Assembly: GCF_001029105.3 (NCBI RefSeq)
Contig: NZ_CP011807.3
Location: forward strand, 4,898,001-4,962,000
Direction of reading: 5' to 3'
Origin: Pandoraea faecigallinarum
GTDB lineage: Bacteria > Pseudomonadota > Gammaproteobacteria > Burkholderiales > Burkholderiaceae
DNA length: 64,000 bases
Shown here: positions 31,735-41,860 of the stretch, one piece after another
Layout of the letters: every line of letters begins with the position of its first letter
How positions within the stretch are numbered: the first letter of the stretch is position 1
Program-made: the position numbers and the translations under genes
Notes under the pieces: model-generated
The model's database searches: none
Told to the model about the DNA's origin: nothing
The model's input: only the letters and a program-made list of their open reading frames with translations

Positions 31735-32424
31735 ATGATTGGCATCGACCGCCAGGCGATTTCCGACATCACCGCAAAGATCCTGCTCGAAGTGGGCGCG
31801 GTGCATTTCAACGCCGAGAAGCCGTACATCTTCACCTCGGGCTGGGCCAGCCCGGTCTACACCGACTGCCGCAAGCTCATTTCGTACCCCCGCGTGCGTC
31901 GTACGCTGATGGACTTCGCGGAAGCCGTCATCATTCAGGACGTGGGCTGCGAGCAGTTCGACACGGTCGCCGGCGGTGAAACCGCGGGTATCCCGTTCGC
32001 TGCGTGGATTGCCGACAAGCTGATGCTGCCGATGCAGTACGTGCGCAAGAAGCCGAAGGGTTTCGGCCGCAATGCGCAGATCGAAGGCGATCTGCCGGAA
32101 GGCTCGCGCGTGCTGCTCGTCGAGGATCTGACGACCGACGGCCGCAGCAAGATCAACTTCTGCAAGGCGCTGCGCGAAGCCGGTGCGAACGTGAACCACG
32201 TGTTCGTAATCTTCCACTACGACATCTTCCCGGAGAGCCGTCAGGTGCTCAAGGACATCGATGTCCAGTTGCACTCGCTCGCCACGTGGTGGGACGTGCT
32301 GCGTGTGGCCAAGCAGCAGAACCACTTCGACACGAAGACGCTGGACGAAGTCGAGAAATTCCTGCATGCACCGGCCGAATGGTCGGGCGCACACGGCGGC
32401 GCCACGTCGTTCCCGAAAGACTGA
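31735..32424 (+). CDS. pyrE: orotate phosphoribosyltransferase
   Basis: 229 residues from ATG 31735 with GAGGAA before it; an upstream in-frame start lacks family similarity. The PRPP-binding motif [13 protein letters not shown] is near 127 and the substrate loop [17 protein letters not shown] precedes it. The enzyme joins orotate and PRPP to make OMP in pyrimidine synthesis. Single gene, followed by its own terminator. Confidence 0.94.
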   Translation: MIGIDRQAISDITAKILLEVGAVHFNAEKPYIFTSGWASPVYTDCRKLISYPRVRRTLMDFAEAVIIQDVGCEQFDTVAGGETAGIPFAAWIADKLMLPMQYVRKKPKGFGRNAQIEGDLPEGSRVLLVEDLTTDGRSKINFCKALREAGANVNHVFVIFHYDIFPESRQVLKDIDVQLHSLATWWDVLRVAKQQNHFDTKTLDEVEKFLHAPAEWSGAHGGATSFPKD

Positions 32425-32483
32425 AAGACCGGGTCCTTTGGCCATGCCAATGGCAAAGCGCGTAGTATTCGCTTGAGAGGCGA

Positions 32484-32519
32484 GAACGGCCGGCCCGAAA
32501 TGGCTGGCCGTTTTTTTTT
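32484..32519 (+). terminator. terminator after pyrE
   Basis: AACGGCC (32485-32491) pairs with GGCCGTT (32506-32512), with an extra GCC/GGC pair inside the loop, followed by T to 32519. Confidence 0.88.
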
Positions 32520-32569
32520 GACGCTCGCGATCCGCGCTCGGGATCTGCGGGATGAACAGGAGAAACCCC

Positions 32570-32968
32570 ATGCTGGCTTCGGTCGTCGCCATCGGCGCCG
32601 GCGCGGCGCTCGGTGCGTTGCTGCGCTGGACGTTGAGCGTGCATCTCAATGCGATTCTGCCGACGCTTCCTCTCGGTACGCTCGCCGCCAATCTTGGCGG
32701 CGGCTATCTGATCGGCATCGCGGTGGCACTGTTCAGTCACGTACCGTCGATACCGGTCGAGTGGCGGCTCTTCGTCGTCACCGGTTTTCTCGGCGGCCTC
32801 ACCACCTTCTCGACCTTTTCCGCCGAAGTCACCACGCTGCTGCGCGCAGGCCAGCTCGGTTGGGCCTCGCTGATCGTGGTCGTCCACGTGGGCGGTTCGC
32901 TCCTCATGACGCTGCTCGGCATTGCCAGCGCCACCTGGTTCGTGCAATGGCTGCGCCCCGCCCTCTGA
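32570..32968 (+). CDS. crcB: fluoride channel CrcB/Fluc
   Basis: 132 residues from ATG 32570, chosen because AGGAG lies 8-9 bases upstream; an ATG at 32552 would add six residues. Four hydrophobic spans. The family signature is [15 protein letters not shown] (about 72-86), with NLGGGYLIG earlier. CrcB forms dual-topology dimers that expel fluoride. No fluoride riboswitch was recognised in the short upstream gap, which begins with the pyrE terminator. Confidence 0.92.
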   Translation: MLASVVAIGAGAALGALLRWTLSVHLNAILPTLPLGTLAANLGGGYLIGIAVALFSHVPSIPVEWRLFVVTGFLGGLTTFSTFSAEVTTLLRAGQLGWASLIVVVHVGGSLLMTLLGIASATWFVQWLRPAL

Positions 32969-33005
32969 CGTCTGCCCACCCGCCAGTTCAGGCGGCCTGA
33001 GCGAT

Positions 33006-33869
33006 TCAGGCGAGCAGCATTACGAGCTTCACATCGTCGTGCCCCGACAGCCGGAACGTCACTTGCGCAAAGTCGATGTCGCCGCGCTCGGGATGATGGA
33101 AACCGCGGCGGCCGCCTTCACGCTCGACGACATCCTGCTGCGACCAGAGCGCGGCGAACCCCGGACTCTCGCGTTGCAGGGCATCGGTGAGCGCTCGCAC
33201 CGGCGTGTCGTCGAGATAGGCGCTGCATTCGGCGCGAAACTCGGCGACCACGCGTCGCGCACGCCGCTCCCAGTCCTGAATCAACGTTCGCGCACCGGCG
33301 TCGAGGAAGATGTAGCGCAGCAGGTTCTTCGTTCCCGAGGGGCCCGGTACACCCGCCGGGCCCGGCACATCGAGCCAGCCACGAAAAATATCGGCCGCGG
33401 CGCTGTTCCACGCAAGCATGTCCCAGCAGCGGTCCAGCGCGTAGGCTGGCGCCGCAACAGCGGCAACGGCCGCGCGCACCTGCGCAGTCGCGTGATGCGG
33501 CAACGGTTCGGCGCCCCGCTCCGGATCGCGCTTGCCCGCAAGATCGAACAGATACGCCCGTTCGGCGCGCGAGAGCCGCAAGGCACCGGCGACCGATGCC
33601 AGCGCGCCCGCCGAAATCGACACCTCCCGCGCCTGCTCGATCCATGTGTACCAGGTCGACGACAGACCGCACAGCTGCGCCACCTCTTCCCGGCGCAGAC
33701 CCGGCGTGCGGCGCCGCCCCATCGGGGGCAGACCGACGGCGGCGGGTGTCAGCCGCTCGCGATGCGCGCGCAGAAAGTCGCCAAGGGCGCGACGCTGACG
33801 GGCGTCGTCCGCATGAGGTCCCGACTCGCCCGACGGCGAAGGTGGCAAAGCGATGGGGGTAGTTTTCAT
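33006..33869 (-). CDS. XRE-family regulator with MmyB-like domain
   Basis: 287 residues from ATG 33869. An N-terminal helix-turn-helix region (RRTPGLRREEVAQLCGLSSTWYTWIEQ, about 60-85) is followed by an MmyB-like ligand-binding domain (WDMLAWNSAAADIF, NLLRYIFLD, FRAECS), a combination common in regulators next to oxidoreductases. It is divergent from the methyltransferase with 128 bases between, so that gene is a plausible target. An open frame extends upstream but is not alignable. Confidence 0.88.
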   Translation of the reverse strand: MKTTPIALPPSPSGESGPHADDARQRRALGDFLRAHRERLTPAAVGLPPMGRRRTPGLRREEVAQLCGLSSTWYTWIEQAREVSISAGALASVAGALRLSRAERAYLFDLAGKRDPERGAEPLPHHATAQVRAAVAAVAAPAYALDRCWDMLAWNSAAADIFRGWLDVPGPAGVPGPSGTKNLLRYIFLDAGARTLIQDWERRARRVVAEFRAECSAYLDDTPVRALTDALQRESPGFAALWSQQDVVEREGGRRGFHHPERGDIDFAQVTFRLSGHDDVKLVMLLA

Positions 33870-33997
33870 ACCAGGATAATCAGGCAACTTGTACCGGTAT
33901 CGATGGGCCATTATCGTGAGAGCCATCGATGTCGCGCAAGCCCCGGGCGACATAAACTCAACCTGAAGCTCCCTGCCCACGACCGAAGGAGACTCCC

Positions 33998-34795
33998 GTG
34001 AGCCATCCCCCGCGCCCCGCGTCCACCCCCTCCCATGACTCCCACAATGCGGTCGTCACCGGCCAGTTCGGTCCGCAGGCATCCGCCTATCTGACGAGCG
34101 CCAACCACGCGCAGGGCGCCGATCTGGAGCAACTTGCCGCCATCGCGCGCGCGTATCCGGGCGCGCAGGTCCTCGATCTCGGCTGCGGCGCCGGTCATGT
34201 GAGCTTCTTCACCGCACCGCACGTGGCGCGCGTCGTCGCTTACGATCTTTCCGTCGATATGCTCGGCGTGGTGGCCGGCGAGGCCGCCAGGCGCGGGCTG
34301 AGAAACGTCGATACGCAACTTGGCGCCGCCGAATCGTTGCCGTTCGACGATGCCACGTTCGATCTCGTCTTCAGCCGTTACAGCGCCCATCATTGGGCGG
34401 ACGTCGGGGCGGCGTTGCGCGAGATGCGTCGCGTGCTCAAGCCGGGCGGACGCGTCGTGATCTGCGACGTCGCATCCACCGGACAGCCGTTGTTCGACAC
34501 GTATTTGCAGGCGGTGGAGGTGCTGCGCGACACGTCGCACGTGCGCGATTATTCGACGGGCGAGTGGCTCACGATGGCGGCGGGCGCGGGCTTCTCGGTG
34601 GCGTCGCTCACGCCGCGCACGCTCGAACTCGACTTCGCGACGTGGACGGCGCGCATGCGCACACCGGCGCCGATGCAGGTCGCCATCCGCGCATTGCAGA
34701 GCGCCATGGCCGACAGCGTTCGCGAGCACTTCCGGATCCGGGACGACGGCTCGTTCACACTCGACACGCTGACGCTCGAACTGATCGCCGGTTGA
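33998..34795 (+). CDS. class I SAM-dependent methyltransferase
   Basis: 265 residues from GTG 33998 with AGGAGA upstream. The SAM motif VLDLGCGAGHVSFF is at about 57-70, followed by AYDLS and the motif LKPGGRVVICDV. The arrangement is like UbiE/YcgJ-type methyltransferases. Substrate unknown. Divergent from the XRE/MmyB regulator. Confidence 0.88.
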   Translation: MSHPPRPASTPSHDSHNAVVTGQFGPQASAYLTSANHAQGADLEQLAAIARAYPGAQVLDLGCGAGHVSFFTAPHVARVVAYDLSVDMLGVVAGEAARRGLRNVDTQLGAAESLPFDDATFDLVFSRYSAHHWADVGAALREMRRVLKPGGRVVICDVASTGQPLFDTYLQAVEVLRDTSHVRDYSTGEWLTMAAGAGFSVASLTPRTLELDFATWTARMRTPAPMQVAIRALQSAMADSVREHFRIRDDGSFTLDTLTLELIAG

Positions 34796-34846
34796 GGTCC
34801 GGCGAATCTCCGCCGGTTCCCGAGGGTACTGGGGTCGATTGCGGCA

Positions 34847-35602
34847 CTACTGGATTCGCCTCGGCCCTTCGCTGTCGTTCGCGCCGCTGATCTGCGCGGC
34901 GTCGGCCAGCAACGCCACGTAGTGGCGCAACGCCCGCGCACGCGCCTGCTCGTATAACAGCGCAGCGATACGATCGGCCACGCGCTCGAACGGCGGCATG
35001 CGGCCTTTCACCCGGCGCTCGATACGTACGACGTGGAAGCCGTAACGCGTGTTGACGAGTCGCGGCAGCACGCCGAGTCTGTCGCCGCAAAACAGCACCA
35101 GCTCGAACTCGGGCGCTGCGCTGCCTCGCGCGAGCATGCCGAGGCTGCCGCCGTCGTGCGCCGACGCGCAGTCCGACATCGTCCGCGCAATCGTCTCGAA
35201 CGAAGACGGTTCCGCGAGCACCGCATCGAGTGCCGACTGCGCACGTTCGAGCGTGCGCGAAAGCGGCACCCCGGCCGACAACGCAAACAGAATATGACTC
35301 GCCTGCACTTTGTCGCCTACGCGGAACTGCCCGGCGTGGTCGTGAAAGTAAGCTCGGCACTCCTCCTGCGTGGGACGCCGCACCTGTACGTCCCGCGTGA
35401 AGAGCGCGTCGACGACAGCGTCGTCGCTCGCGGCGGCGTCATCGGCGAGAAGATGCAGATCGCGCGCACGCTGTCGCAACAGCTCACGGCTCACGAGCGC
35501 ACGTTGCGCGGCGGCTTCCGGATCGGCAGCGTCCCGATGTTGATCGATCTCATCGGCGACGCGGCGCGCGTCGATGACAATACCGTTGACACTCAAAGAC
35601 AT
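34847..35602 (-). CDS. PpiC/NifM-like peptidyl-prolyl isomerase
   Basis: 251 residues from ATG 35602; a GTG four codons earlier is an alternative. A parvulin domain occupies about 95-195 (VQASHILFALSAGVPLSRTLERA; DGGSLGMLARGSAAPEFE; VNTRYGFHVVRIERR). No signal peptide was seen, so a cytoplasmic chaperone like NifM is more likely than periplasmic PpiC. Last gene of a three-gene minus operon after gamma-carbonic anhydrase and a BASS transporter. Confidence 0.83.
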   Translation of the reverse strand: MSLSVNGIVIDARRVADEIDQHRDAADPEAAAQRALVSRELLRQRARDLHLLADDAAASDDAVVDALFTRDVQVRRPTQEECRAYFHDHAGQFRVGDKVQASHILFALSAGVPLSRTLERAQSALDAVLAEPSSFETIARTMSDCASAHDGGSLGMLARGSAAPEFELVLFCGDRLGVLPRLVNTRYGFHVVRIERRVKGRMPPFERVADRIAALLYEQARARALRHYVALLADAAQISGANDSEGPRRIQ

Positions 35603-35684
35603 GACGGACCCCACGAAAAACGTTCACGGCGATGGCGCTCGGGCGTTCGCCGGGCCTCTCGACCGGCGAACGGGCATGCCGTCG

Positions 35685-36365
35685 TCAGAACTCGTTCTGA
35701 ATACGACGATAGGCGCGCGCGAGCTGCACGTTCGTGCGGCTCACCGATTCGGAAAACTCACGCGCGTCGACAGTGACTTTCGGGATGGTCGCGAGATCGG
35801 CCTCGCACCTGATGTGCGTGGTCGGGGGGATGTCCCATCCGTCCACCACGCTGTTGTGCCGCGCCACCACGCCGTCGTGCACGACGCAGTTGAACAGCAC
35901 GGAGTTGAAGCCGACGAAGGCGTTGTCGCCAACGACACCGGGGCCATGCACGATGGAGCGATGGGCGATGGACGTGTTCTCGCCGATGGAAACGCGTGCG
36001 CCGTCTTTCGAATGGATCACGACCCCGTCCTGAATGTTGGAATTTGCGCCGATCACGATCGGCTCCATCCTGCCGTGCTCATCGACCTCGTCGGCGCGCA
36101 GCACCGCATAGGACCCGATGTGATTCCAGACCGCTCGCTCGTACGCCGGGCCGCGACAAGGCGGTCGCGTGATGTACGCGACATCCATGCCGATGCTGGC
36201 CACGACGGAATACGCCCAGTGGGCGAGCGGGGGAAAGGGAACACGGACGGGCACCGTGATACAGACTCTCTCACCGCCGCGAACGGTATATCGATGTTGT
36301 AGGCGATGGGAGACGGAAACGCAAATGTCCGCGATGACGGTACGGACAGCCGTTGCGTGCCGCAC
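35685..36365 (-). CDS. gamma-class carbonic anhydrase-like protein
   Basis: 226 residues with left-handed beta-helix hexapeptide repeats (VIGANSNIQDGVVIHSKDG, NTSIAHRSIVHG, VGDNAFVGFNSVLFNCVVHDG). Three histidines match the gamma-CA zinc ligands: H118, H135 and H140, the last two five apart. The enzyme would interconvert CO2 and bicarbonate, though some family members have other acyl-transfer roles. The N-terminal 50 residues are not repeat-like and the exact start is uncertain. Middle gene of the operon, 26 bases after the transporter gene. Confidence 0.82.
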   Translation of the reverse strand: MRHATAVRTVIADICVSVSHRLQHRYTVRGGERVCITVPVRVPFPPLAHWAYSVVASIGMDVAYITRPPCRGPAYERAVWNHIGSYAVLRADEVDEHGRMEPIVIGANSNIQDGVVIHSKDGARVSIGENTSIAHRSIVHGPGVVGDNAFVGFNSVLFNCVVHDGVVARHNSVVDGWDIPPTTHIRCEADLATIPKVTVDAREFSESVSRTNVQLARAYRRIQNEF

Positions 36366-36391
36366 ACACTGCTGTGCGGCACGGGAGAAAC

Positions 36392-37354
36392 TCAGTGTGT
36401 CGGACGTGTTGCCGTCGCTTGCGAATCATTGGAATCGTTGGCCGTGCCCGTCGGGCGTCCGCGCCAGTAACCGGCCAGCAGCGAGCCCGACAGGTTGTGC
36501 CACACGGAGAAGAGCGCCCCCGGCAATGCCGCCAGCGGCGTGAAATACACCTTGCCGAGCGTGGCGGCCAAACCGGAGTTCTGCATACCGACCTCGATGG
36601 CCAGCGTGCGGCAGATCGATTCGTCGAAGCCTAGCAAGCGGCCGCCCCAGTATCCACCGAGCAGGCCCAGGCCGTTGTGCAGGATGACGCCGGCCATGAC
36701 CAACGGACCTACCGTGGCAATGTTGCCCTGATTCGCGCCCACCACCGCACCGATGATCAGCACGATTGCCACCATCGACACCAGCGGAAGAAAGCCCTCG
36801 ATGGCACGCACCACGCGACCGAAGAAGTGGTTGATGAGCAGACCGGCGCCGATCGGCAACGCCACGATCTGAAGAATCGACAACAGCATGCCTTCGACGT
36901 CCACCGCAATCGACGCGTCGACGTACAGGCGTGTGAGCAGCGGCGTCGCGAACACGCCGACGAGTGTCGACATGGCACTGATCGTGACCGAAAGGGCCAC
37001 GTCGCCTCGGGCGAGATAGATCATGACGTTCGACGCCGTGCCGCTCGCTACGCTGCCCACAAGCACCATGCCCGCAGTCAGATCGGGGGGCATGTGCAGC
37101 ACGCGTGCAATGATCCATGCGGCCAGCGGCATGACCAGATAGTGCAGCACCACACCCGCCACGATGGGCGCGGGACGCGTGAACACTCGCTTGAAGTCGT
37201 CGAACGTCAGGGTGACGCCCATCGCAAACATCACCACGGTGAGCAGCGCCGTGACGTGCGGCGTAATGCCGGAAAAGCTGCCCGGCGAGAAAAAGGCAAA
37301 GACGGACAGCAGCAGAGCCCACAGGGGGAACAGCCGGGTGACACGGGCGATCAT
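36392..37354 (-). CDS. bile acid:sodium symporter (BASS) family transporter
   Basis: 320 residues with nine or ten hydrophobic spans. Family marks: [16 protein letters not shown] near 44, [16 protein letters not shown] near 100 and [14 protein letters not shown] near 260. Bacterial members carry pantoate, 2-keto acids or other carboxylates; resemblance is to the PanS/YocS group. The C-terminal 25 residues are polar and Thr-rich. First gene of the operon with gamma-CA and PpiC-like genes. Confidence 0.9.
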   Translation of the reverse strand: MIARVTRLFPLWALLLSVFAFFSPGSFSGITPHVTALLTVVMFAMGVTLTFDDFKRVFTRPAPIVAGVVLHYLVMPLAAWIIARVLHMPPDLTAGMVLVGSVASGTASNVMIYLARGDVALSVTISAMSTLVGVFATPLLTRLYVDASIAVDVEGMLLSILQIVALPIGAGLLINHFFGRVVRAIEGFLPLVSMVAIVLIIGAVVGANQGNIATVGPLVMAGVILHNGLGLLGGYWGGRLLGFDESICRTLAIEVGMQNSGLAATLGKVYFTPLAALPGALFSVWHNLSGSLLAGYWRGRPTGTANDSNDSQATATRPTH

Positions 37355-37597
37355 GAGAGTCTCGGGCGCAAAAAGTTAATATTTTACTTATTTTGCGCTG
37401 ACCACCCGTCGACGCCGTGCCGTCGCACGTTCGGAACATCGGCGAATGCGGCGCGTGGCACGCGGCGGCGAAGGCGCTTCGCCGCTTCCCGCATCCCCAT
37501 GCCGCGGCCCGGATTCATCGGAATGTCGAGCCGCGTGCACGTCTTCGATACCTCGTCGATGCTTCGTTGATGCTTCGTTGATGCTTCGTCAAGGCGC

Positions 37598-39235
37598 CTA
37601 ATCGCGCTTCGGCTTGCCCATCAGCAAGGCACCTCCGGCGCCGTCGCGACGTGCCGGACGCGGCCCGCGTTGGGCAAAGTCGCCACGCTCGCCGCCGCCG
37701 CCGCCACCTCCAGCACCACCGCCAACCCCACCATTACGCTGGCCCCGGCCCGCATTCTGGCCCTGGCGCGGTGCGCCCGTCCCCTGCACGGCACGTACGG
37801 GCGCGCGTTGGGCATCGCCCTGACGTTTGGCCGGTTGACGTTGGCTCGTGCCGACGTTGATGGCATCGCCGCCATTGCCGCCGCCCTGCCGCCCGCCCCG
37901 CTCGCCTTCGCGACGCGGCTTCGGCTCGACGCCCTGACGCGGCGCGCGGCCGCCGTCACGTGGCTCACGTGGCGCCCGGGCCGATTGACGCGCATCGTCG
38001 CCCCCGCCGTTGCGTCCCCCGCGGCCGCCGCCACCCGCACGACGGCCGCCGCCTTGCTGATTCTTGCGAATCGGCTGCGCGACGGCGTGCGGATCCGGCT
38101 CAAAGCCTGGGATCACCTCGCGATCGATGGTGCGCTTGATGAGGCGCTCGATTTGCTGGAGGAGTTGATGTTCGTCCACACACACGAGCGAGACGGCTTC
38201 CCCGTTCGCGCCCGCGCGGCCCGTACGGCCGATGCGGTGCACGTAGTCTTCCGCCACTTCCGGCAGATCGAAGTTCACCACGTGCGGCAACTGATCGATG
38301 TCGATACCGCGCGCGGCGATATCGGTCGCCACCAGCACCTGCAGCGTGCCGCTCTTGAATTCGGCAAGGGCACGGGTACGTGCGCCCTGACTCTTGTTGC
38401 CGTGAATGGCCAGCGCCGGAATGCCGCTCTTCGTCAGTTGCTCCGCCAGGCGGTTCGCACCGTGTTTGGTGCGCGTGAACACGAGCACCTGAAACCAGTT
38501 GTGCTCGCGCACGAGGTGTTCGAGCAGTTCGCGCTTGCGGTCACGGTCGACCGGGTGGATCTTCTGCGCGACGGTCTCGGCGGTCGTGTTGCGTCGCGCG
38601 ACTTCGATCAGCGCAGGCGACTTGAGCAGCCCGTCGGCCAGTTGCTTGATTTCGTCGGAGAACGTGGCCGAGAACAGCAGGTTCTGGCGCTGCGCGGGCA
38701 GCGCCGCCAGCACGCGGCGGATATCGCGAATGAAACCCATGTCCAGCATGCGATCCGCTTCGTCGAGCACCAGGATTTCGACGCCGGACAGATCCACCGT
38801 CTTTTGCTGCATGTGATCGAGCAGGCGGCCCGGCGTGGCGACGAGAATATCGACGCCGCGCGCGAGTTGCTTGACTTGCGGCACCATCGACACGCCGCCG
38901 AACACGGTCATGGAAGTCAGACGCAGGTATTTCCCGTACTGGGTGACACTCTCCTCGACTTGCGCGGCAAGTTCGCGCGTGGGGGTCAGCACCAGCGCGC
39001 GCACCGGGCGCTTGCCGTTCGCGGCAGCCGGACGCGCGCGCGCGGACAGCATTTGCAGGATGGGCAGCGTAAAGCCTGCCGTCTTGCCGGTCCCGGTCTG
39101 TGCTCCGGCGAGAAGATCGCCGCCTTGCAGGACAGCCGGAATCGCTTGCAGTTGGATCGGGGTCGGCTGCGTGTAACCGAGATCGGCGACTGCACGCAGG
39201 ATGTCGGCCGACAGGCCGAGCTTTTCAAAAGACAT
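37598..39235 (-). CDS. rhlE: DEAD-box RNA helicase RhlE
   Basis: 545 residues from ATG 39235 ([13 protein letters not shown]); longer open frame rejected. Motifs in order: [17 protein letters not shown] (45-52), [20 protein letters not shown] and [10 protein letters not shown]. The C-terminal 150 residues or so are a repetitive Gly, Arg, Pro, Gln tail ([18 protein letters not shown] and similar), expected to bind RNA. RhlE-type proteins remodel rRNA and the degradosome. Divergent from the LysR gene, with 304 bases between. Confidence 0.95.
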   Translation of the reverse strand: MSFEKLGLSADILRAVADLGYTQPTPIQLQAIPAVLQGGDLLAGAQTGTGKTAGFTLPILQMLSARARPAAANGKRPVRALVLTPTRELAAQVEESVTQYGKYLRLTSMTVFGGVSMVPQVKQLARGVDILVATPGRLLDHMQQKTVDLSGVEILVLDEADRMLDMGFIRDIRRVLAALPAQRQNLLFSATFSDEIKQLADGLLKSPALIEVARRNTTAETVAQKIHPVDRDRKRELLEHLVREHNWFQVLVFTRTKHGANRLAEQLTKSGIPALAIHGNKSQGARTRALAEFKSGTLQVLVATDIAARGIDIDQLPHVVNFDLPEVAEDYVHRIGRTGRAGANGEAVSLVCVDEHQLLQQIERLIKRTIDREVIPGFEPDPHAVAQPIRKNQQGGGRRAGGGGRGGRNGGGDDARQSARAPREPRDGGRAPRQGVEPKPRREGERGGRQGGGNGGDAINVGTSQRQPAKRQGDAQRAPVRAVQGTGAPRQGQNAGRGQRNGGVGGGAGGGGGGGERGDFAQRGPRPARRDGAGGALLMGKPKRD

Positions 39236-39539
39236 ATAAAGACCAATGCGCGGACTCCACGATGTGTGTCCCCGCGCGTATCTATGTTGTTTGTTCTTGA
39301 TGGAATGCCCGCGTGGGGCGTGCGACACGCATCGCGCTCATCCGGGCGACGCGTCTGAAGACGCCAGCAAGACGACCCGCCGGCGAATGAAACTCTGCGG
39401 CTTGGCGGGGCAGACCGTCGCGGGTACGGCCGTGTCTTGAAAGCGCGTAGTTTACCATGCGCCCCTTCCCAAGTCAGTCGTGCCGCTACACTGACGTCTT
39501 TCCCCCACGCCACTCGCGCGCGACGCGATACCCATTTTC
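39236..39539. other. intergenic region between rhlE and the LysR gene
   Basis: 304 bases containing the divergent promoters. No operator or RNA structure stood out. Open frames crossing it are extensions of neighbours. Confidence 0.4.
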
Positions 39540-40466
39540 GTGAAATTCGACCTGACCGATCTGCGCCTGTGCCTGCTGGTGGCCGAAGCCGGCAGCATCA
39601 CCGGCGGCGCCGAGCGCGCCCATCTGACGCTGGCATCCGCGAGCGCACGCATTCGCGGACTCGAAGAAACGCTGGGCGTCGCCCTCTTCATGCGTCATCG
39701 TCAGGGTGTCATTCCCACGCCCGCCGGACGCGCTCTGCTCGCGCACGCCCGGCGCGTACTCGCACAAATCGAACAGATGCGCGGCGAGCTTGGCGAGTAT
39801 GCGGCGGGCCTCAAGGGCAACGTGCGAATCGCGTCCAACACCGTCGCCATGTCCGAATTCCTGCCGGATCTGCTCGGTGCGTTTCTCGCCGGGCATCCGA
39901 ACGTGGAAATCGCGCTGCGCGAGCAGACAAGTCCCGCCGTGGTGCAGGCCGTACTCGAAGGCGCCGCAGATATCGGTGTCGTATCGGACTGGATCGAATT
40001 GACGGGACTCGAAACGGTGCCCTTCCGGCAGGACCGGCTGGTCATCGTCACGCCGCCGGGCCATGCCCTCGCCGCGCTCGACGAGATCGCCTTCGTCGAC
40101 GTGCTCGACGCCGAATTCATCGGTCTGCCCGAGCCAAGCGCGCTGGCCGAGCACCTCGACGGCCACGCCAAACGTGCGGGACGCCCGCTTCGCTACCGCT
40201 TGCGTCTGCGCGACTTCGACAGCCTGTGCCGGGCCGTCGCAACAGGCGCCGCGCTCGGCATCGTGCCCCTGAGCGCCGCCCGGCGCTCGGCGACCACGCT
40301 GGGCATCGGCATCGTGCCGCTCGTCGACCCATGGGCGCTGCGTACGCTCGTGCTGTGCGTGCGCGAGCGCGACGCCCTGCCTGTCTACGCGCGGCAGCTG
40401 CTCGACCATCTGCACGCCGCGCCCCCCGAAAAAAACGCAGCCGCAAACGAAAACGGCACGACGTAA
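39540..40466 (+). CDS. LysR-family transcriptional regulator
   Basis: 308 residues from a GTG start. The winged HTH is at 1-60 (LRLCLLVAEAGSITGGAERAHLTLASASARI), and the periplasmic-binding-like effector domain follows (VRIASNTVAMSEFLPDLLGAFL). Target unknown: it is divergent from rhlE and convergent with the uracil permease gene. Its 3' end lies inside the minus-strand terminator. Confidence 0.93.
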   Translation: MKFDLTDLRLCLLVAEAGSITGGAERAHLTLASASARIRGLEETLGVALFMRHRQGVIPTPAGRALLAHARRVLAQIEQMRGELGEYAAGLKGNVRIASNTVAMSEFLPDLLGAFLAGHPNVEIALREQTSPAVVQAVLEGAADIGVVSDWIELTGLETVPFRQDRLVIVTPPGHALAALDEIAFVDVLDAEFIGLPEPSALAEHLDGHAKRAGRPLRYRLRLRDFDSLCRAVATGAALGIVPLSAARRSATTLGIGIVPLVDPWALRTLVLCVRERDALPVYARQLLDHLHAAPPEKNAAANENGTT

Positions 40467-40477
40467 TCATCGTGCCG
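40450..40477 (-). terminator. terminator after the uracil permease gene
   Basis: Minus-strand CGGCACGA (40477-40470) pairs with TCGTGCCG (40461-40454), followed by TTTTCGTTT. It overlaps the last codons of the convergent LysR gene. T-run interrupted, so strength is uncertain. Confidence 0.55.
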
Positions 40478-40552
40478 CATCATGCCGCATCATGCCGCGA
40501 TGCGCGTCGACATGCCGCCTGCTGGCTTGCCCTCCTGCCCGGGACGGACGCC

Positions 40553-41860
40553 TTACATCGCCGCCGGCCGCGAGGCGCCACGACCGCGCAGCAGGGCATA
40601 CAGAATGATCGCGCCGAACGTCGCACAGCCGATCCCGCCGAGCGAAAAGCTGCCGAACTTCAGCGTGAAATCGCCCGCGCCCAGCACGAGCGTCACCGCG
40701 GCCACGATCAGGTTGCGGTTATCCGAGAAATCCACCTTGTTCTGCACCCAGATGCGCGCGCCGGCCACGGTGATCAGACCGAACACTACGATGGACACGC
40801 CCCCGAGTACCGGCCCGGGAATCGTCTGGATGAGCGCACCGAACTTCGGCGAGAAGCCCAGCACCAGCGCGATGACGGCGGCCACCGCGAAGACCAGCGT
40901 CGAATAGATCTTGGTGACGGCCATCACACCGATGTTCTCGGCGTACGTGGTGACGCCCGTGCCGCCGACGCTGCCCGACACGATGGTCGCCAGTCCATCG
41001 CCGAGAAAGGCGCGGCCCATGTAGCGGTCGAGGTTCTGCCCCGTCATGGCGCTCACCGCCTTGATGTGCCCCAGATTCTCGGCCACCAGAATGATGGCGA
41101 TGGGCGCGAGCAGCACCATGGCTTCGGGCTTGAACACGGGCGCGGCGAAATGCGGCAGACCGAACCATGCGGCATTCGCCACGACGGCAAAGTCAATCGG
41201 CTTGCCCAGCCCCATGCCGTTCGTCAGCACGGCGTACAGCACGTAGGCCAGCAACAGGCCCACGAGAATCAGCAGACGTTGCACCATGCCGCGCGCGAGC
41301 ACGGCCACGAGGCCCACGCACAGCACCGTCGCGAGCGCCATCCACGTATCGAAGCTGGTGGCCGACACGCCCTTCACCGCCACCGGCGCGAGATTCAACC
41401 CGATGACCGCGACCACGGCGCCCGTCACGACCGGCGGCATGAGCGTCTCGATCCAGCGTGTGCCGACCGCCATCACGATCAGGCCGATGATCGCGTACAG
41501 CACACCGCAGGCGATGATCCCGCCGAGCGCGACGGGAATGTTCATGTTCGGACCGCTGCCCGCGTAGCCCGTCACCGAAATCACGAGACCGATGAAGGCG
41601 AAGCTGGAGCCGAGATAGCTCGGCACGCGCCCGCCGACAAGCACGAAGAACAGCAACGTGCCGATACCCGACATGAAGATGGCGAGGTTCGGGTCGAAGC
41701 CCATGAGCAGCGGCGCGAGCACGGTCGAGCCGAACATGGCGACCACGTGCTGCACGCCCATCGCAACGGTCTGCGGCCACGGCAGACGCTCATCGGGCGC
41801 GATCACGCGCCCGGAGGCTGTGTCCTGTTGCTGCCACTTCGGGAAGTAACCCTCTGCCAT
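40553..41860 (-). CDS. uracil-xanthine permease
   Basis: 435 residues from ATG 41860 with AGGAG before it; the open frame extends upstream through the 9-bp repeat but is not real. NCS2 family: QHVVAMFGSTVLAPLLMGFDP at the N-terminus, SFAFIGLVISVTGY, and the signature region AENLGHIKAVSAMTGQNLDR. Length and sequence fit UraA/RutG-type uracil:H+ symporters. Tandem with acvB, but 431 bases separate them and the repeat array lies between. Confidence 0.92.
   Translation of the reverse strand: MAEGYFPKWQQQDTASGRVIAPDERLPWPQTVAMGVQHVVAMFGSTVLAPLLMGFDPNLAIFMSGIGTLLFFVLVGGRVPSYLGSSFAFIGLVISVTGYAGSGPNMNIPVALGGIIACGVLYAIIGLIVMAVGTRWIETLMPPVVTGAVVAVIGLNLAPVAVKGVSATSFDTWMALATVLCVGLVAVLARGMVQRLLILVGLLLAYVLYAVLTNGMGLGKPIDFAVVANAAWFGLPHFAAPVFKPEAMVLLAPIAIILVAENLGHIKAVSAMTGQNLDRYMGRAFLGDGLATIVSGSVGGTGVTTYAENIGVMAVTKIYSTLVFAVAAVIALVLGFSPKFGALIQTIPGPVLGGVSIVVFGLITVAGARIWVQNKVDFSDNRNLIVAAVTLVLGAGDFTLKFGSFSLGGIGCATFGAIILYALLRGRGASRPAAM

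Noticed and set aside
32520..32569. Fluoride riboswitch before crcB
   Set aside because: The gap is only about 50 bases after the pyrE terminator and no fluoride-motif sequence was recognised.
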